Below are positions 44,779 through 53,468 of a stretch of DNA of 64,000 nt, piece after piece. The notes under the pieces were generated by a model. It saw nothing but the letters and a program-made list of their open reading frames with translations. It made no database searches and was not told where the DNA came from. Location of the stretch: positions 217,155 to 281,154 of the forward strand of contig NZ_KQ434753.1 of assembly GCF_001270745.1 (NCBI RefSeq), in the 5' to 3' direction. The position numbers were made by a program, and so were the translations under genes. This stretch comes from Jiangella muralis. Lineage in GTDB: Bacteria > Actinomycetota > Actinomycetes > Jiangellales > Jiangellaceae. The first letter of the stretch is position 1, and the number at the start of each line of letters is the position of its first letter.

Positions 44779-45597
44779 CTAGAACTGGCCGAGGTTGAGG
44801 CCCCGGCTGAAGATCCGCTGCGTCGACAGGAACAGCACGACCGTCGGCAGCGACACCAGCAGACCGCCGGCCAGCACGGCCGTCAGCTGCAGCCCGCCGT
44901 AGGTGTCCTGCAGCGCGGCCGCGGCCGTCATGAGCGGCCGGACCTCGTTGGACTGGCTCAGCGCCAGCCCCAGCAGCAGGTCGTTCCAGACGAACGTCGC
45001 CTGCAGGATGAACACCGCCACCAGCGCACTGGTGGACATCGGCAGGTAGATGCGCCAGAAGATCCGCCAGGTGCTGGCGCCGTCGACGACCGCCGCCTCG
45101 AACACCTGGTGCGCGATGCCGCCGAGGAAGTTGCGCATCACCAGCGCCGCGAACGGCACGGTGACGGCCGTGTAGATGGCGATCATGCCGAGCCGGCTGT
45201 CGTAGATGCCCGCCTCGACGTAGCCGACGAACAGCGGCATCAGGATCATCTGCAGCGGGAAGACCGTGCCGCCGAACACCAGCACGAACCAGAAGAAGCC
45301 GTGCTTGAGCCGCAGCGCGACGATGGCGAAGCCGATGGCGGCGCCGAACAGCACGGCCAGCCCCGGCCCGATGATGCTGTAGAGCAGTGTGCTGGTGACG
45401 GCCTCGCCCAGGCCGCCGATCTCCCAGGCCTCGCGCATGTTGTCGAACAGCGCGAAGTCGCCGATCGGCCGCCACACCTGGTCGGCGGCGTACTGCGCGG
45501 GGGCCTTGCTGGCGTTGACCAGCAGCAGGTAGATCGGGGCCAGCCAGATGGCGCCGAGCACCAGCAGGACGGCCGGACGGAGGATGCGTGCGGTCAT
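44779..45597 (-). CDS. Carbohydrate ABC transporter permease (MalG-like)
   Basis: The 272-residue protein has six membrane helices and the EAA coupling loop EAAVVDGASTWRIFWRIYLP (near 168-187). Together with the adjacent permease and binding protein it forms an importer of the carbohydrate-uptake-1 type. The ATPase is absent from the operon, as usual in actinomycetes where one shared ATPase (MsiK-type) serves several systems. It starts at ATG 45597, 4 bp after the partner permease stop. Confidence 0.93.
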   Translation of the reverse strand: MTARILRPAVLLVLGAIWLAPIYLLLVNASKAPAQYAADQVWRPIGDFALFDNMREAWEIGGLGEAVTSTLLYSIIGPGLAVLFGAAIGFAIVALRLKHGFFWFVLVFGGTVFPLQMILMPLFVGYVEAGIYDSRLGMIAIYTAVTVPFAALVMRNFLGGIAHQVFEAAVVDGASTWRIFWRIYLPMSTSALVAVFILQATFVWNDLLLGLALSQSNEVRPLMTAAAALQDTYGGLQLTAVLAGGLLVSLPTVVLFLSTQRIFSRGLNLGQF

Positions 45598-45601
45598 CGG
45601 G

Positions 45602-46543
45602 TCACACCACCCGCTCGGGCGACAGCTGCCGCCGCAGGTAGGTGATGGCCGCGAGGAACGTCACGACGCTGAGGAACACCGCGACCGCCGAACCGGCGCC
45701 GTAGGCGCTGTTCACGAACGTCTCCTCGTACATCGTCACCGCGAGGGTCTCGGCGTTGCGGCCCGGGCCGCCCTTCGTCATGATCCACACGATGTCGAAC
45801 GTCTTCAGGCTGGCCACCAGCGACAACCCGACCACCACGGTGGTCAGCGGACGCAGCATGGGCCAGTGCATGTGCCGGAACATCCGCCAGCCGGACGCGC
45901 CGTCGAGCCGGGCCGCCTCGATCGGCTCGCGCGGGATCGACTGCAGCCCGATGACGAACAGCAGCGCGTTGACGCCGCTCTGCTGCCAGGACGACGCGCC
46001 GATCATCACCAGCGTGTTCAGCGGCGCGTCGCTCAGCCAGCGCAGGTCGGCGCCGGGCAGGCCGAGCGCGTCCAGCGCCTGGCTCAGCCCGCCGCCGTTC
46101 TGCAGCACGAACCGCCAGACCACGCCGACCGCGACGCCGGAGATCGCGTACGGGATGAGGAACGGCAGCCGCAACCAGCCGCCGAACCGCATCCCGTGCG
46201 ACAGCACCGCGATCAGCAGGCCCAGCCCGACCGGGACCGTGATGCTGCCCACCACCCAGAGGAGGGTGTTGCGCAGCGACGTGGCGAAGTTCGGGTCGTC
46301 GAACATCGCCCGGTAGTTGTCCAGGCCGACCCACGACGGCGAGCCGAGCCCGTTGTACTCGGTGAAGCTGATCCACGTCGTCCAGAGGAACGGCAGGTAC
46401 AGCAGGACCGCCACCACCAGGACGGCGGGAACGCTGAAGCCCCGCGCCGACCAGCCGTACGTGGTCCGGCGGCGCCGCCGCGGCTCGGGTGGTGCCGAGC
46501 CGTGGGGCGGCGTCGTGGGTGCGGCCGTGGCCGGCGCGGACAT
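45602..46543 (-). CDS. Carbohydrate ABC transporter permease (MalF-like)
   Basis: The 313-residue protein has a cytosolic, Pro/Arg-rich N-terminus (1-35) and six membrane helices, with the coupling loop EAARLDGASGWRMFRHMHWP. It is the companion of the MalG-like permease that follows 4 bp later. ATG at 46543. Substrate specificity lies in the binding protein encoded 28 bp upstream. Confidence 0.93.
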   Translation of the reverse strand: MSAPATAAPTTPPHGSAPPEPRRRRRTTYGWSARGFSVPAVLVVAVLLYLPFLWTTWISFTEYNGLGSPSWVGLDNYRAMFDDPNFATSLRNTLLWVVGSITVPVGLGLLIAVLSHGMRFGGWLRLPFLIPYAISGVAVGVVWRFVLQNGGGLSQALDALGLPGADLRWLSDAPLNTLVMIGASSWQQSGVNALLFVIGLQSIPREPIEAARLDGASGWRMFRHMHWPMLRPLTTVVVGLSLVASLKTFDIVWIMTKGGPGRNAETLAVTMYEETFVNSAYGAGSAVAVFLSVVTFLAAITYLRRQLSPERVV

Positions 46544-46571
46544 CGCTCGTTCCTCTCTCGGTGCGCGGGCC

Positions 46572-47843
46572 TCAGCCCTGCTCGGCCCAGTAGGCCGCGG
46601 CCTCGGCCTCGATCGTCTCGAGAATCGGCAGCGGATCGCCGGGGTTCGTGACGAACGCGCTGAAGCCGTCCAGTGCCGCCGTCAGCACCGGCGTCGGTGT
46701 CGCCTCGAAGTACCGCTCGAGCAGCTGGTAGTCGCCGCTGCCGGACTGCGTGTTCAGGTCGGCCAGCAGGCGGTCCTGCACCAGCGCCTTCGGGTTGAAC
46801 GACACGTCGCCGCGGGCGTTCGCCCACGCCGTCTGCGCCTCGTCGGTCATCCACCACTCGGCGTACTGCAGCGCGGACGTCTCGTTCTCGGCGCCCTTCG
46901 CGGTGCACATGGGCCCGGTCTCGAAGATCAGCGACGTCTGGTCGAGGTCGGGGTTGACGTTCGGGATGACGAAGAAGTCGTAGTCGGTGCCGGAGACCAT
47001 GTCGACGCTGTTGAGCTGGCCGCTCAGGAACGTGCCGAAGTTGATCATGGCGACCGTACCGGCCTTCAGCTGGTCCTGCGGCGCGGTCTGGTCACCCGGG
47101 TCGCCGAAGTAGCCGGCCTCGAGCATGCCGCGCCACTGCTCCATCACCTCGACGACGCCGGCGTCGGTGTACTTGGCCTCGCCCGTCGACAGCTTGTTGT
47201 ACAGCTCGGGGTCGGTGCCGGCGAGCAGCGTCTGGAACCAGACGAACGAGAACAGGATGTTCGTCTCGTAGAACGGGGTGACGCCGTTGGCCACCAGGGT
47301 GTCGGCCGCGGTGATCAGCTCGGCCCAGCTGGTCGGCTCGGCGATCCCGTACTGGTCGAAGACCTGCTTGTTGTAGTACATGACCCAGTAGGCCGCGTTC
47401 ATCGGCACGCAGTACGTCTCGCCGTCGACGGTGAAGTGCTCCTGCATGGCCTCGGGCACGTCGCCGTTGTCGATCGCGGTCCGCCAGATGTCCGACGTCG
47501 GCGCCAGCAGGTCCTCGGCGACGAGGTCTTCCAGCTCGCTGCCGGTGTGCCAGGTGAAGAGGTCGGGCTTCTCGTCGGTGCGGAAGGACTGCCGGACGAA
47601 CGCCGAGTACTGCTCGGCGTCGGAGTAGCCGGTGAACTCCAGGCCCAGCCCCAGGCTGGTCTCCGACACGTCGGACACCTCCAGGAACTGCGGCTCCCAC
47701 GCACCCTTGTCGGTGTAGAAGTTGATCAGTCCGGGGCCACTCGCGCCCTCGGCATCGTCGTCGTCGCCCCCGCACGCGGCCAGGACGAGCGTCGACGCCG
47801 CCAGCGCCGCCACCCCAGTGTGACGCAATCTCACGTGACTCAC
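46572..47843 (-). CDS. Extracellular solute-binding lipoprotein of sugar ABC transporter
   Basis: The 423-residue protein has a signal peptide ending in lipobox LAAC (Cys24), so it is tethered outside. The mature part, with FYTDKGAWEPQFLEV, YYNKQVFDQYGIAEPTSW and WWMTDEAQTAWA, is typical of family 1 sugar-binding proteins, which usually bind oligosaccharides. Together with the two permeases it forms the importer. The start ATG at 47843 follows AGGT-type sequence near 47850. The ligand is not evident; the operon enzymes suggest a uronic or aldonic acid-containing saccharide. Confidence 0.93.
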   Translation of the reverse strand: MSHVRLRHTGVAALAASTLVLAACGGDDDDAEGASGPGLINFYTDKGAWEPQFLEVSDVSETSLGLGLEFTGYSDAEQYSAFVRQSFRTDEKPDLFTWHTGSELEDLVAEDLLAPTSDIWRTAIDNGDVPEAMQEHFTVDGETYCVPMNAAYWVMYYNKQVFDQYGIAEPTSWAELITAADTLVANGVTPFYETNILFSFVWFQTLLAGTDPELYNKLSTGEAKYTDAGVVEVMEQWRGMLEAGYFGDPGDQTAPQDQLKAGTVAMINFGTFLSGQLNSVDMVSGTDYDFFVIPNVNPDLDQTSLIFETGPMCTAKGAENETSALQYAEWWMTDEAQTAWANARGDVSFNPKALVQDRLLADLNTQSGSGDYQLLERYFEATPTPVLTAALDGFSAFVTNPGDPLPILETIEAEAAAYWAEQG

Positions 47844-47921
47844 CTCATAGCATTCAGGTATGACATCGGGTGTAACCGATCAGCATGTGCCCGTGACAGC
47901 GCAGTATGCCCTAATCGGTGG

Positions 47922-48629
47922 TTACCGCCCGGAATCGGGTCTCCTGCTGCGAATGGCCTCGATGACGTTGTCGAGGTGCTCCTTGCTGGCGCGGAAGGCC
48001 TCGTCCGCGTCCCCGTCCAGCACGGCCCGCGCGATGCGCCGGTGCTCCTCGAAGTCCTCGCCCTCGTCCCCGTGCAACCGCAGGATCTCGCGCTGTTCCT
48101 GAGCGTGTACGAGCACGATCGAGTCGACCACCTCGGCCAGCACCGTGTTGCCGGACGCTTGCGCGACCGCCCGGTGGAAGTCGAGGTTCACGACCCAGAG
48201 CCGCTCGTTGCGCTCAACGAGACAGCGCTCCGCCTCCCGCAGCGTCTCGGTGATCAGCTCGACGCCGTCGGGGTCACGGACGGTGGCGCCCATGGCCGCG
48301 ATCGGCGGTTCGATGGTGCTGCGCGCCAACAGCAGGTCGACCAGGCTCTCGCTGGTCAGCAACGGTCCGTGTGGATTCGGCAGCACCGAGCGGCGCACGT
48401 TCTCCCCCACGTACACCCCCGAGCCGTGCCGCAGCACCACCACGCCCATCGCCTCGAGCCGGCGCAACGCCTCGCGCATGGTCGGGACCGCGACGGCGAA
48501 CCGGTCGGCCATCGACCGGACGGTGTCCATCTGCGCCCCCGCCTCGAGGCGGCGCTCCCGGATCAGCGCGACGACACCGGCGGCCAGCTCATCGGCCAGC
48601 GTCCGGCGACCCGCTTCTCCAGCAGTCAC
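47922..48629 (-). CDS. GntR/FadR-subfamily transcriptional regulator
   Basis: The 235-residue protein has an N-terminal GntR winged helix (about 10-75, with RSMADRFAVAVPTMREALRR) and a C-terminal all-helical FCD effector domain (about 90-230, with DFHRAVAQASGN and EHRRIARAVLDGD giving the metal-binding residues). FCD regulators commonly control operons for sugar acids, binding intermediates such as aldarates or uronates. The GTG at 48629 begins TAGEAG. It leads the operon, 78 bp upstream of the binding-protein gene. Confidence 0.92.
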   Translation of the reverse strand: MTAGEAGRRTLADELAAGVVALIRERRLEAGAQMDTVRSMADRFAVAVPTMREALRRLEAMGVVVLRHGSGVYVGENVRRSVLPNPHGPLLTSESLVDLLLARSTIEPPIAAMGATVRDPDGVELITETLREAERCLVERNERLWVVNLDFHRAVAQASGNTVLAEVVDSIVLVHAQEQREILRLHGDEGEDFEEHRRIARAVLDGDADEAFRASKEHLDNVIEAIRSRRPDSGR

Positions 48630-48670
48630 AGCCCCGTCCCCTTCGACGTCGTAAGCGGCGTTGGGAGAGA

Positions 48671-48682
48671 TTAGATCACTAA
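48671..48682. promoter_or_regulatory. Candidate GntR operator
   Basis: TTAGATCACTAA is an imperfect palindrome of the form TTAG-N4-CTAA, 42 bases before the GntR start and in the most AT-rich stretch of the gap. FadR-subfamily sites often have this size. The adjacent direct repeat GTCGTGACCCT (48701 and 48712) may contribute. Confidence 0.45.
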
Positions 48683-48917
48683 ATCACTTTTCTGTCGATA
48701 GTCGTGACCCTGTCGTGACCCTCGAGTCATGACCTGCCGCGGTTCGGGGGCGCGAAGGCGCAGGTCGGGTGACGTCTGGTGAGTGGGCTACTGGCGGCCG
48801 CGACGGGGTTTGGGTCGCGTGGCCACCGGCAGCCTGGCCGACCCATTCTCGTAGCCGCGCAACCGCGCCTCAAGTACCAATCTGGCGCTTCGCGCGACGA
48901 CCGGAGCACGTCACCAT

Positions 48918-48965
48918 GATCATCGACGATCGACCACGTCAGGGTGTGGTGGATCGCCGATGATC
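48918..48965 (-). terminator. Hairpin downstream of tatB with TGATCA ends
   Basis: A 20-base arm beginning GATCATCGACGATC (48918-48937) pairs with 48946-48965 at 18 of 20 positions around an 8-base loop. It lies directly after the tatB stop on the minus strand. In the 353-base gap 48630-48982, apart from this and the GntR operator, nothing else is recognised. Confidence 0.6.
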
Positions 48966-48982
48966 TCGGCCGGACCGAGAGG

Positions 48983-49552
48983 TCAGGTGGCGTCGGGGTC
49001 GAAGCGGGGCGAGCGGGCCGCGTCGGCAGTGACCGGCTCGGTCTCAGCGGCCGGCGCCGGTTCCGCGTCCGCAGGGGCCGCGTCGGCCACGGGAGCGGCC
49101 GGGGTGTCCTCCATCGGCGGCGGAGGCGTCTCCTCCTCCGGGGCCGGCGGCACGTCCGCCGCTGCCGGAGGGACGTCGACGGTCTCGCCGGTGCGGTCGC
49201 CACCGGTGGCGGCGGAGCGGGCGGAGGGCCGCGCACCGTTGCCGTTCCCGTTGGTGTGCCGGGAGGGCGAGTCGTCATCGTCGTCGAGACCGAGGTCCAT
49301 GCCGTCGAGAACCTTCTGGCGGACGAACGACTTCGGGTTGCGCAAGTCGGAGAGGGTCTTCAGATCCTCTTTGTCGATGCCGAGGTCGCCGACCGTGCCG
49401 GAGAGGTCCTTGCGGGCGTTGGCCACCATGGTGCGCAGGTCACGGACGAACGACGCGGCCTGCCGGGCCATGTCTGGCAGCCGGTCGGGGCCGAAGACGA
49501 GCAGGGCGACGACGAGCAGCACGAACACCTCGCCGATACCTATGTCGAACAC
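48983..49552 (-). CDS. tatB: Sec-independent protein translocase component TatB
   Basis: The 189-residue protein starts with a single membrane helix (FDIGIGEVFVLLVVALLVFG), an amphipathic helix beginning PDRLPDMARQAASF, then a long acidic, proline-rich tail (about 95-189). This is the TatB layout; TatB and TatC form the receptor for twin-arginine signal peptides. The GTG at 49552. Mycobacterial tatB (Rv1224) also follows htrA in the sigE locus. The acidic low-complexity tail is longer than in most homologues. Confidence 0.93.
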   Translation of the reverse strand: MFDIGIGEVFVLLVVALLVFGPDRLPDMARQAASFVRDLRTMVANARKDLSGTVGDLGIDKEDLKTLSDLRNPKSFVRQKVLDGMDLGLDDDDDSPSRHTNGNGNGARPSARSAATGGDRTGETVDVPPAAADVPPAPEEETPPPPMEDTPAAPVADAAPADAEPAPAAETEPVTADAARSPRFDPDAT

Positions 49553-49610
49553 CGTCGGCCCCCACGTCCGTTACGTACGTGCATCCGTCCCCGCAAGACT
49601 ACGTGCCGCG

Positions 49611-50969
49611 TCAACCGACTGCCGAGCCCAGGGTGAGCGTGAATTCCAGCTCCTCGCCCTCACGATCGATGACGACGGTGATGTCGTCGCCGGGCTCGTG
49701 GGCGCGCAGCCGGACGATCAGCTCGGCCGGGGTACGGATATCGGTGCCGTCGACGGCCACCACGACGTCGCCGGACTCGATGCCTACCTCGTCGGCCGGG
49801 CCGCCGGGCGTGACGCCGGGACCGTTGTCGCCGTTCTCGGCGACCCGGGCGCCGGTGCCGACGAAGCCGTTGTCGAGCAGCACGCCCATGACCGGGTAGA
49901 CGGCCTCGCCGTCGGCGATCAGCTGCTGCGCCGTGCGCTGCACCTGCTCGATCGGGATGGCGAACCCGAGCCCGATGGACCCGGCCTGCTCCCCCATGCC
50001 GAGGCTGGCGATGGCGGAGTTGACGCCGATGACGCGGCCCGAGCCGTCGACCAGCGGGCCGCCGGAGTTGCCCGGGTTGATCGCGGCGTCGGTCTGCAAT
50101 GCGTTGATGTACGACTGGTCGTCCTCGCCGCCGGCGGAGACCGGACGCTCCAGCGCCGACACGATGCCGCTGGTGACGGTCGCGTCGAGGCCCAGCGGGC
50201 TGCCGATGGCGACGACGGGGTCGCCGACGGCGACGGAGGCGGAGTCGCCGAAGACGACCGGGGTGAGGTCGTCGGCGTCGACGCGCAGGACGGCGATGTC
50301 GTAGCTGGGGCTGGTGCCGACGAGCTCGGCCACGAACCGGCGGCCGTCGGTGAACGCCAGCTCGATGCCGCCGTCGCCGGCGGTCGCGATGACGTGGTTG
50401 TTCGTGATGACGTAGCCGTCCTCGGAGATGACGAAGCCCGACCCGCCGGCGTCGGCCACGCTGACCGACACGACGCTGGGCAGCAGGTTCGCCGCGACAC
50501 CCGCGATGGACTCGGGCGGCCGCTCGGCCAGCCCCGCGGGGTCGGCCCCGATGACGGTGACGGTGCCGCCGCTGCCCGGGGAGTCGTCGTCGATGGCCTC
50601 GGCCACCAGGCCACCGGCGCCGCCCGCGACCGCCGCCAGCACCAGGATGCCCAGCGTGGCCAGTCCGCGGCGTTTCTTCGGCGGCCGCCGGTGCCCGGTG
50701 CCATCACCCGGCGAGCCCGCCGCGTCCGGCAGCACCGGCGGCGCACCCGTCCCGGACGGGGCGGCGGCCGCCGGCGCCAGGAGCCGCGTGGTCCCGGGCC
50801 CGCCCGGCGCCGCGCCGTTCCCGCCGGGCGCGATGGGCCGCGTCGCCGCGACCGGGCTCGCCGCTGGGGCGGGCCGGCTCGTCTCGTCGGAGTACTGCCA
50901 CGAGCCACCCGCCCAGGGATCGCCGCCCGGGGTGGGCGCCGGCCCGAGACTGCTCCAGCCTGCCTTCAT
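49611..50969 (-). CDS. htrA: HtrA/DegP-like serine protease with PDZ domain
   Basis: The 452-residue protein has a cytosolic Pro/Gly-rich N-terminus, one membrane helix (about 101-125, GLATLGILVLAAVAGG), a trypsin-like domain with catalytic His192 (NNHVI), Asp224 (YDIAVLRV) and Ser302 (GNSGGPL), and a C-terminal PDZ domain (about 365-445). It degrades or refolds misfolded proteins on the outer face and may also act on the anti-sigma pathway. The ATG at 50969 is the first in a good context. Downstream tatB follows after 58 bp and the RseB-like gene precedes. Confidence 0.94.
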   Translation of the reverse strand: MKAGWSSLGPAPTPGGDPWAGGSWQYSDETSRPAPAASPVAATRPIAPGGNGAAPGGPGTTRLLAPAAAAPSGTGAPPVLPDAAGSPGDGTGHRRPPKKRRGLATLGILVLAAVAGGAGGLVAEAIDDDSPGSGGTVTVIGADPAGLAERPPESIAGVAANLLPSVVSVSVADAGGSGFVISEDGYVITNNHVIATAGDGGIELAFTDGRRFVAELVGTSPSYDIAVLRVDADDLTPVVFGDSASVAVGDPVVAIGSPLGLDATVTSGIVSALERPVSAGGEDDQSYINALQTDAAINPGNSGGPLVDGSGRVIGVNSAIASLGMGEQAGSIGLGFAIPIEQVQRTAQQLIADGEAVYPVMGVLLDNGFVGTGARVAENGDNGPGVTPGGPADEVGIESGDVVVAVDGTDIRTPAELIVRLRAHEPGDDITVVIDREGEELEFTLTLGSAVG

Positions 50970-51027
50970 GGCGACATTCTCCCAGTCGTCGGCGCGGGAC
51001 GCACCGGGCGGCCGCGGGTGATGACGA

Positions 51028-52140
51028 TCAGTCGAACGGGTTGAACCACGAGCCGACCCGCTGCGCGCCCCGGGAGATGCGGTCGAGGAAGCCGTCCTTG
51101 TTCTCCTCGGCAGTCGCGGCGGGGTCGGGCGGGAGGTTCTTCAGCAGGTCGCGGACGGCGTCGAGCGGCGCCTCGGCGACCACGGTGATAACCCGGCCGC
51201 CGCTGGACCAGGTGAGCCGGGCCGGCGGGCCGGGGCGGGGGTAGACGACGCCGCCCTCGTAGTCGGCGGTGCCGTAGCCGTCGAGCTGGTCGGGGTCGAG
51301 CCACCCGGCCTGCTCGAACACCGACACCGTCATGACGCCGTCGGAGTAGCTGAGCTGGATGGCGTCGCCGACCCGCCGCGCCTCGTAGAGATCGAGGCCC
51401 CCGCCGATCGAGCCGGGGCAGTGCCAGCCCTCTTCGCGCAGCTGCTCGATGTCGTCCCAGCGGAGCATGGAGCCGGTGTCGTCGTAGCTGGCCGCCGGCC
51501 CGACGCCGTCGCCGGCGCCGGCCTTGCAGCAGTTGGCCGCTGCTCCGACGGCGATGGTGACGAACGCGCTGGCCGACAGCGTGTAGCCGTCGCTGGTGTA
51601 GGACTCGCGGCGCAGCGGCAGCGCGGTCTCGCGGTCCAGCCACAGCTTCGCCGCGACCGAGCCGTCGCTGCGATAGGCCACGACGATGTCGGTGGAGCGC
51701 CCGGCGACGGAGTCGGCGCCGACCAGCCGGACGGTGTAGGCGCCGAGCAGGAGGTCGGCGGGGTCGTCGCCGGCCAGCCACCGCGACGTGGTGCGGCCGT
51801 CGAGGATCGCTGCCTGGCGGTCGTGCAGGCTGATCGACGTCTGGCCGCCGGCCGCGTGCTGGACCTGGACGACGGCGCTGGTGGCCGCGCCGGACTGGGT
51901 CAGCGCCGACCAGGTGGAGACGTACTGGGTGCCGCTGTAGGAGACGTGGTCGCCGGCCTCGGCGGACTGCCGCAGCAACTGGACCGCCCGCGGGTCGTCG
52001 CCGACGTCGCGCGAGGAGGCCGGGACCGCCTGCACGAACACCGCCAGCGCACCGACGATGAGGGGCATGGCCAGGACCGGCACGACCAAGGCGGCCAACC
52101 CGCCGGTCCTGCCCTGCCCGACGCGGTAGCCCAAGCTCAC
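51028..52140 (-). CDS. RseB/MucB-like sigma-E regulatory protein
   Basis: The 370-residue protein has an N-terminal membrane helix (about 17-40, ALVVPVLAMPLIVGALAVF) and an extracytoplasmic region whose first half (SYSGTQYVSTWSA, VVAYRSDGSVAAKLWLDRETALPLRRE in short segments) resembles the LolA-like domain of RseB/MucB. RseB-type proteins bind the periplasmic part of the anti-sigma factor and sense envelope lipids or misfolded proteins. GTG at 52140 overlaps the rseA stop by 4 bp (GTGA), so the two are coupled. A Cys-Cys pair (NCCKAG) is notable. Its placement between rseA and htrA has no counterpart in the M. tuberculosis sigE locus. Confidence 0.75.
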   Translation of the reverse strand: MSLGYRVGQGRTGGLAALVVPVLAMPLIVGALAVFVQAVPASSRDVGDDPRAVQLLRQSAEAGDHVSYSGTQYVSTWSALTQSGAATSAVVQVQHAAGGQTSISLHDRQAAILDGRTTSRWLAGDDPADLLLGAYTVRLVGADSVAGRSTDIVVAYRSDGSVAAKLWLDRETALPLRRESYTSDGYTLSASAFVTIAVGAAANCCKAGAGDGVGPAASYDDTGSMLRWDDIEQLREEGWHCPGSIGGGLDLYEARRVGDAIQLSYSDGVMTVSVFEQAGWLDPDQLDGYGTADYEGGVVYPRPGPPARLTWSSGGRVITVVAEAPLDAVRDLLKNLPPDPAATAEENKDGFLDRISRGAQRVGSWFNPFD

Positions 52141-52715
52141 CAGCCGTCTCCGGTGGAGCTGTTGGTGGTGACCAGCAGCGACGCCGGCTCGACGAACGGC
52201 AGCCCGCCGGTGGAGCGGGCGTGCTCGACGGTGAACTGTTCGAGCGGCGGCACGACGCTGACCGGGGTGTCGGGGCTGCCCGGCGGGTTGCCGGTGCCGC
52301 CGAGCGAAGCCAGCAGGATGAGCATGGCGCCGGTGGTGCACATGCCCAGCGCGACGACGCGGACGGTGCGGACCCGGCGGCTGGCGCGCCCGCTGGGACG
52401 CGTGCCGGACGGGCCGGACGGCGGCCGGGAGTCGCGCGGACGCCACGCCGCCACCGGGGCGGGCTGCATGGCCGACGCCGGCGCGGCGGGCGGCAGCGGC
52501 TCGCCCGGCTCGGCCAGCGCCAGCAGGCTGGCGACCAGCTTGTCGGACGGCGCCATGGCGGGCAGCGAGCGCAGCGCGTTGCGGGCGTCGCGTTCCAGCT
52601 CGACGGCCTCGCGGCACTGGGCACAGACGGTCAGGTGCACCAGAGCGCGGTCGCGTTCGTGGTGTTCGAGGCGGTCGTCGACGAGGTCGCTGATCCGCTC
52701 GTCGAGGTGTTTCAT
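52137..52715 (-). CDS. rseA: Zinc-containing anti-sigma factor RseA-like
   Basis: The 192-residue protein has an N-terminal zinc anti-sigma domain with the signature HLTVCAQC (His27, Cys31, Cys34), a proline-rich linker, one membrane helix (about 118-140, [20 protein letters not shown]) and an outside tail. It would sequester SigE until stress triggers release. ATG at 52715 overlaps the sigE stop by 4 bp, giving coupled synthesis of sigma and anti-sigma. The mycobacterial counterpart is Rv1222. Confidence 0.92.
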   Translation of the reverse strand: MKHLDERISDLVDDRLEHHERDRALVHLTVCAQCREAVELERDARNALRSLPAMAPSDKLVASLLALAEPGEPLPPAAPASAMQPAPVAAWRPRDSRPPSGPSGTRPSGRASRRVRTVRVVALGMCTTGAMLILLASLGGTGNPPGSPDTPVSVVPPLEQFTVEHARSTGGLPFVEPASLLVTTNSSTGDGW

Positions 52716-53353
52716 GCGGAGTCTCCGTGTTCACGCGGCGCGTCGGCCTCGTGCTCGCCGACGCTGAGCGCGCTGGCGTCGTCGGGCGCACGGTGGTCGA
52801 GCGCGGCCCGCAGCTGGGCGCGGCCGCGGTGGATGCGGCTGCGGACGGTGCCGAGCTTGATGCCCAGCGTGGCCGCGATCTCCTCGTAGGACAGGCCCTC
52901 GATGTCGCACAGCACGACGGCGGCGCGGAAGTCGGGCGGCAGCGCCTCGAGCGCCTTCTGGATGTCGGCCTCGAGCATGCTGTCGGTGATGACGCGCTCG
53001 GGCGTGGGCTCGCGGCCGTGCAGCCGCTCGGCGGCGTCGTCGGCGAGGGCGTCGAACCGGATGCGCTGCTTGCGGCGGACGGAGTCGAGGAACAGGTTGG
53101 TGGTGATGCGGTGCAGCCAGCCCTCGAACGTGCCGGGTGTGTAGGAGGACAGGGAACGGAACACCCGGACGAAGACGTCCTGGGTGAGGTCCTCGGCGTC
53201 GTGCGCGTTGCCCGTCAGGCGGTACGCCAGCCGGTAGACCCGTCCCGAGTGCTCTCGGACGATGTCTTCCCAGCTCGGCGGCGTCCAGGTCTCAACGTCG
53301 GCCACCCGGGGTCCTTCCTCGACACGGCTCGTCGGCACGAGCGCTACGTCCAT
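52712..53353 (-). CDS. sigE: ECF RNA polymerase sigma factor SigE
   Basis: The 213-residue protein (from ATG 53353) has region 2 ([27 protein letters not shown] with the usual DAEDLTQ segment) and region 4 ([27 protein letters not shown]; helix [14 protein letters not shown]). It directs transcription of envelope-stress genes and is controlled by the downstream RseA and RseB-like proteins. Alternative starts are GTG at 53305, with AAGGA 9 bases upstream, and ATG at 53398; mycobacterial SigE also uses several starts. An ECF-type promoter lies upstream, so it probably activates itself. The downstream gene order sigE-rseA-RseB-like-htrA-tatB forms one coupled module. Confidence 0.92.
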   Translation of the reverse strand: MDVALVPTSRVEEGPRVADVETWTPPSWEDIVREHSGRVYRLAYRLTGNAHDAEDLTQDVFVRVFRSLSSYTPGTFEGWLHRITTNLFLDSVRRKQRIRFDALADDAAERLHGREPTPERVITDSMLEADIQKALEALPPDFRAAVVLCDIEGLSYEEIAATLGIKLGTVRSRIHRGRAQLRAALDHRAPDDASALSVGEHEADAPREHGDSA

Positions 53354-53425
53354 CGTCACCCATTGCCCCTTTCGTAGCCAATCAGGGAAGCCCCCCATCT
53401 ATTCCTGACGTTCCCTGTCCTCCAG

Positions 53426-53452
53426 AACGATCCGGGAGGCCGACGGGGTTCC
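53426..53452 (-). promoter_or_regulatory. ECF (SigE-type) promoter upstream of sigE
   Basis: On the minus strand GGAACC (53452-53447) and CGTT (53429-53426) are 17 bases apart, matching the actinobacterial SigE consensus GGAAC-N17/18-CGTT. Transcription would start near 53420, upstream of all proposed sigE starts, supporting autoregulation. Confidence 0.65.
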
Positions 53453-53468
53453 GGATCCCACGACGCGG

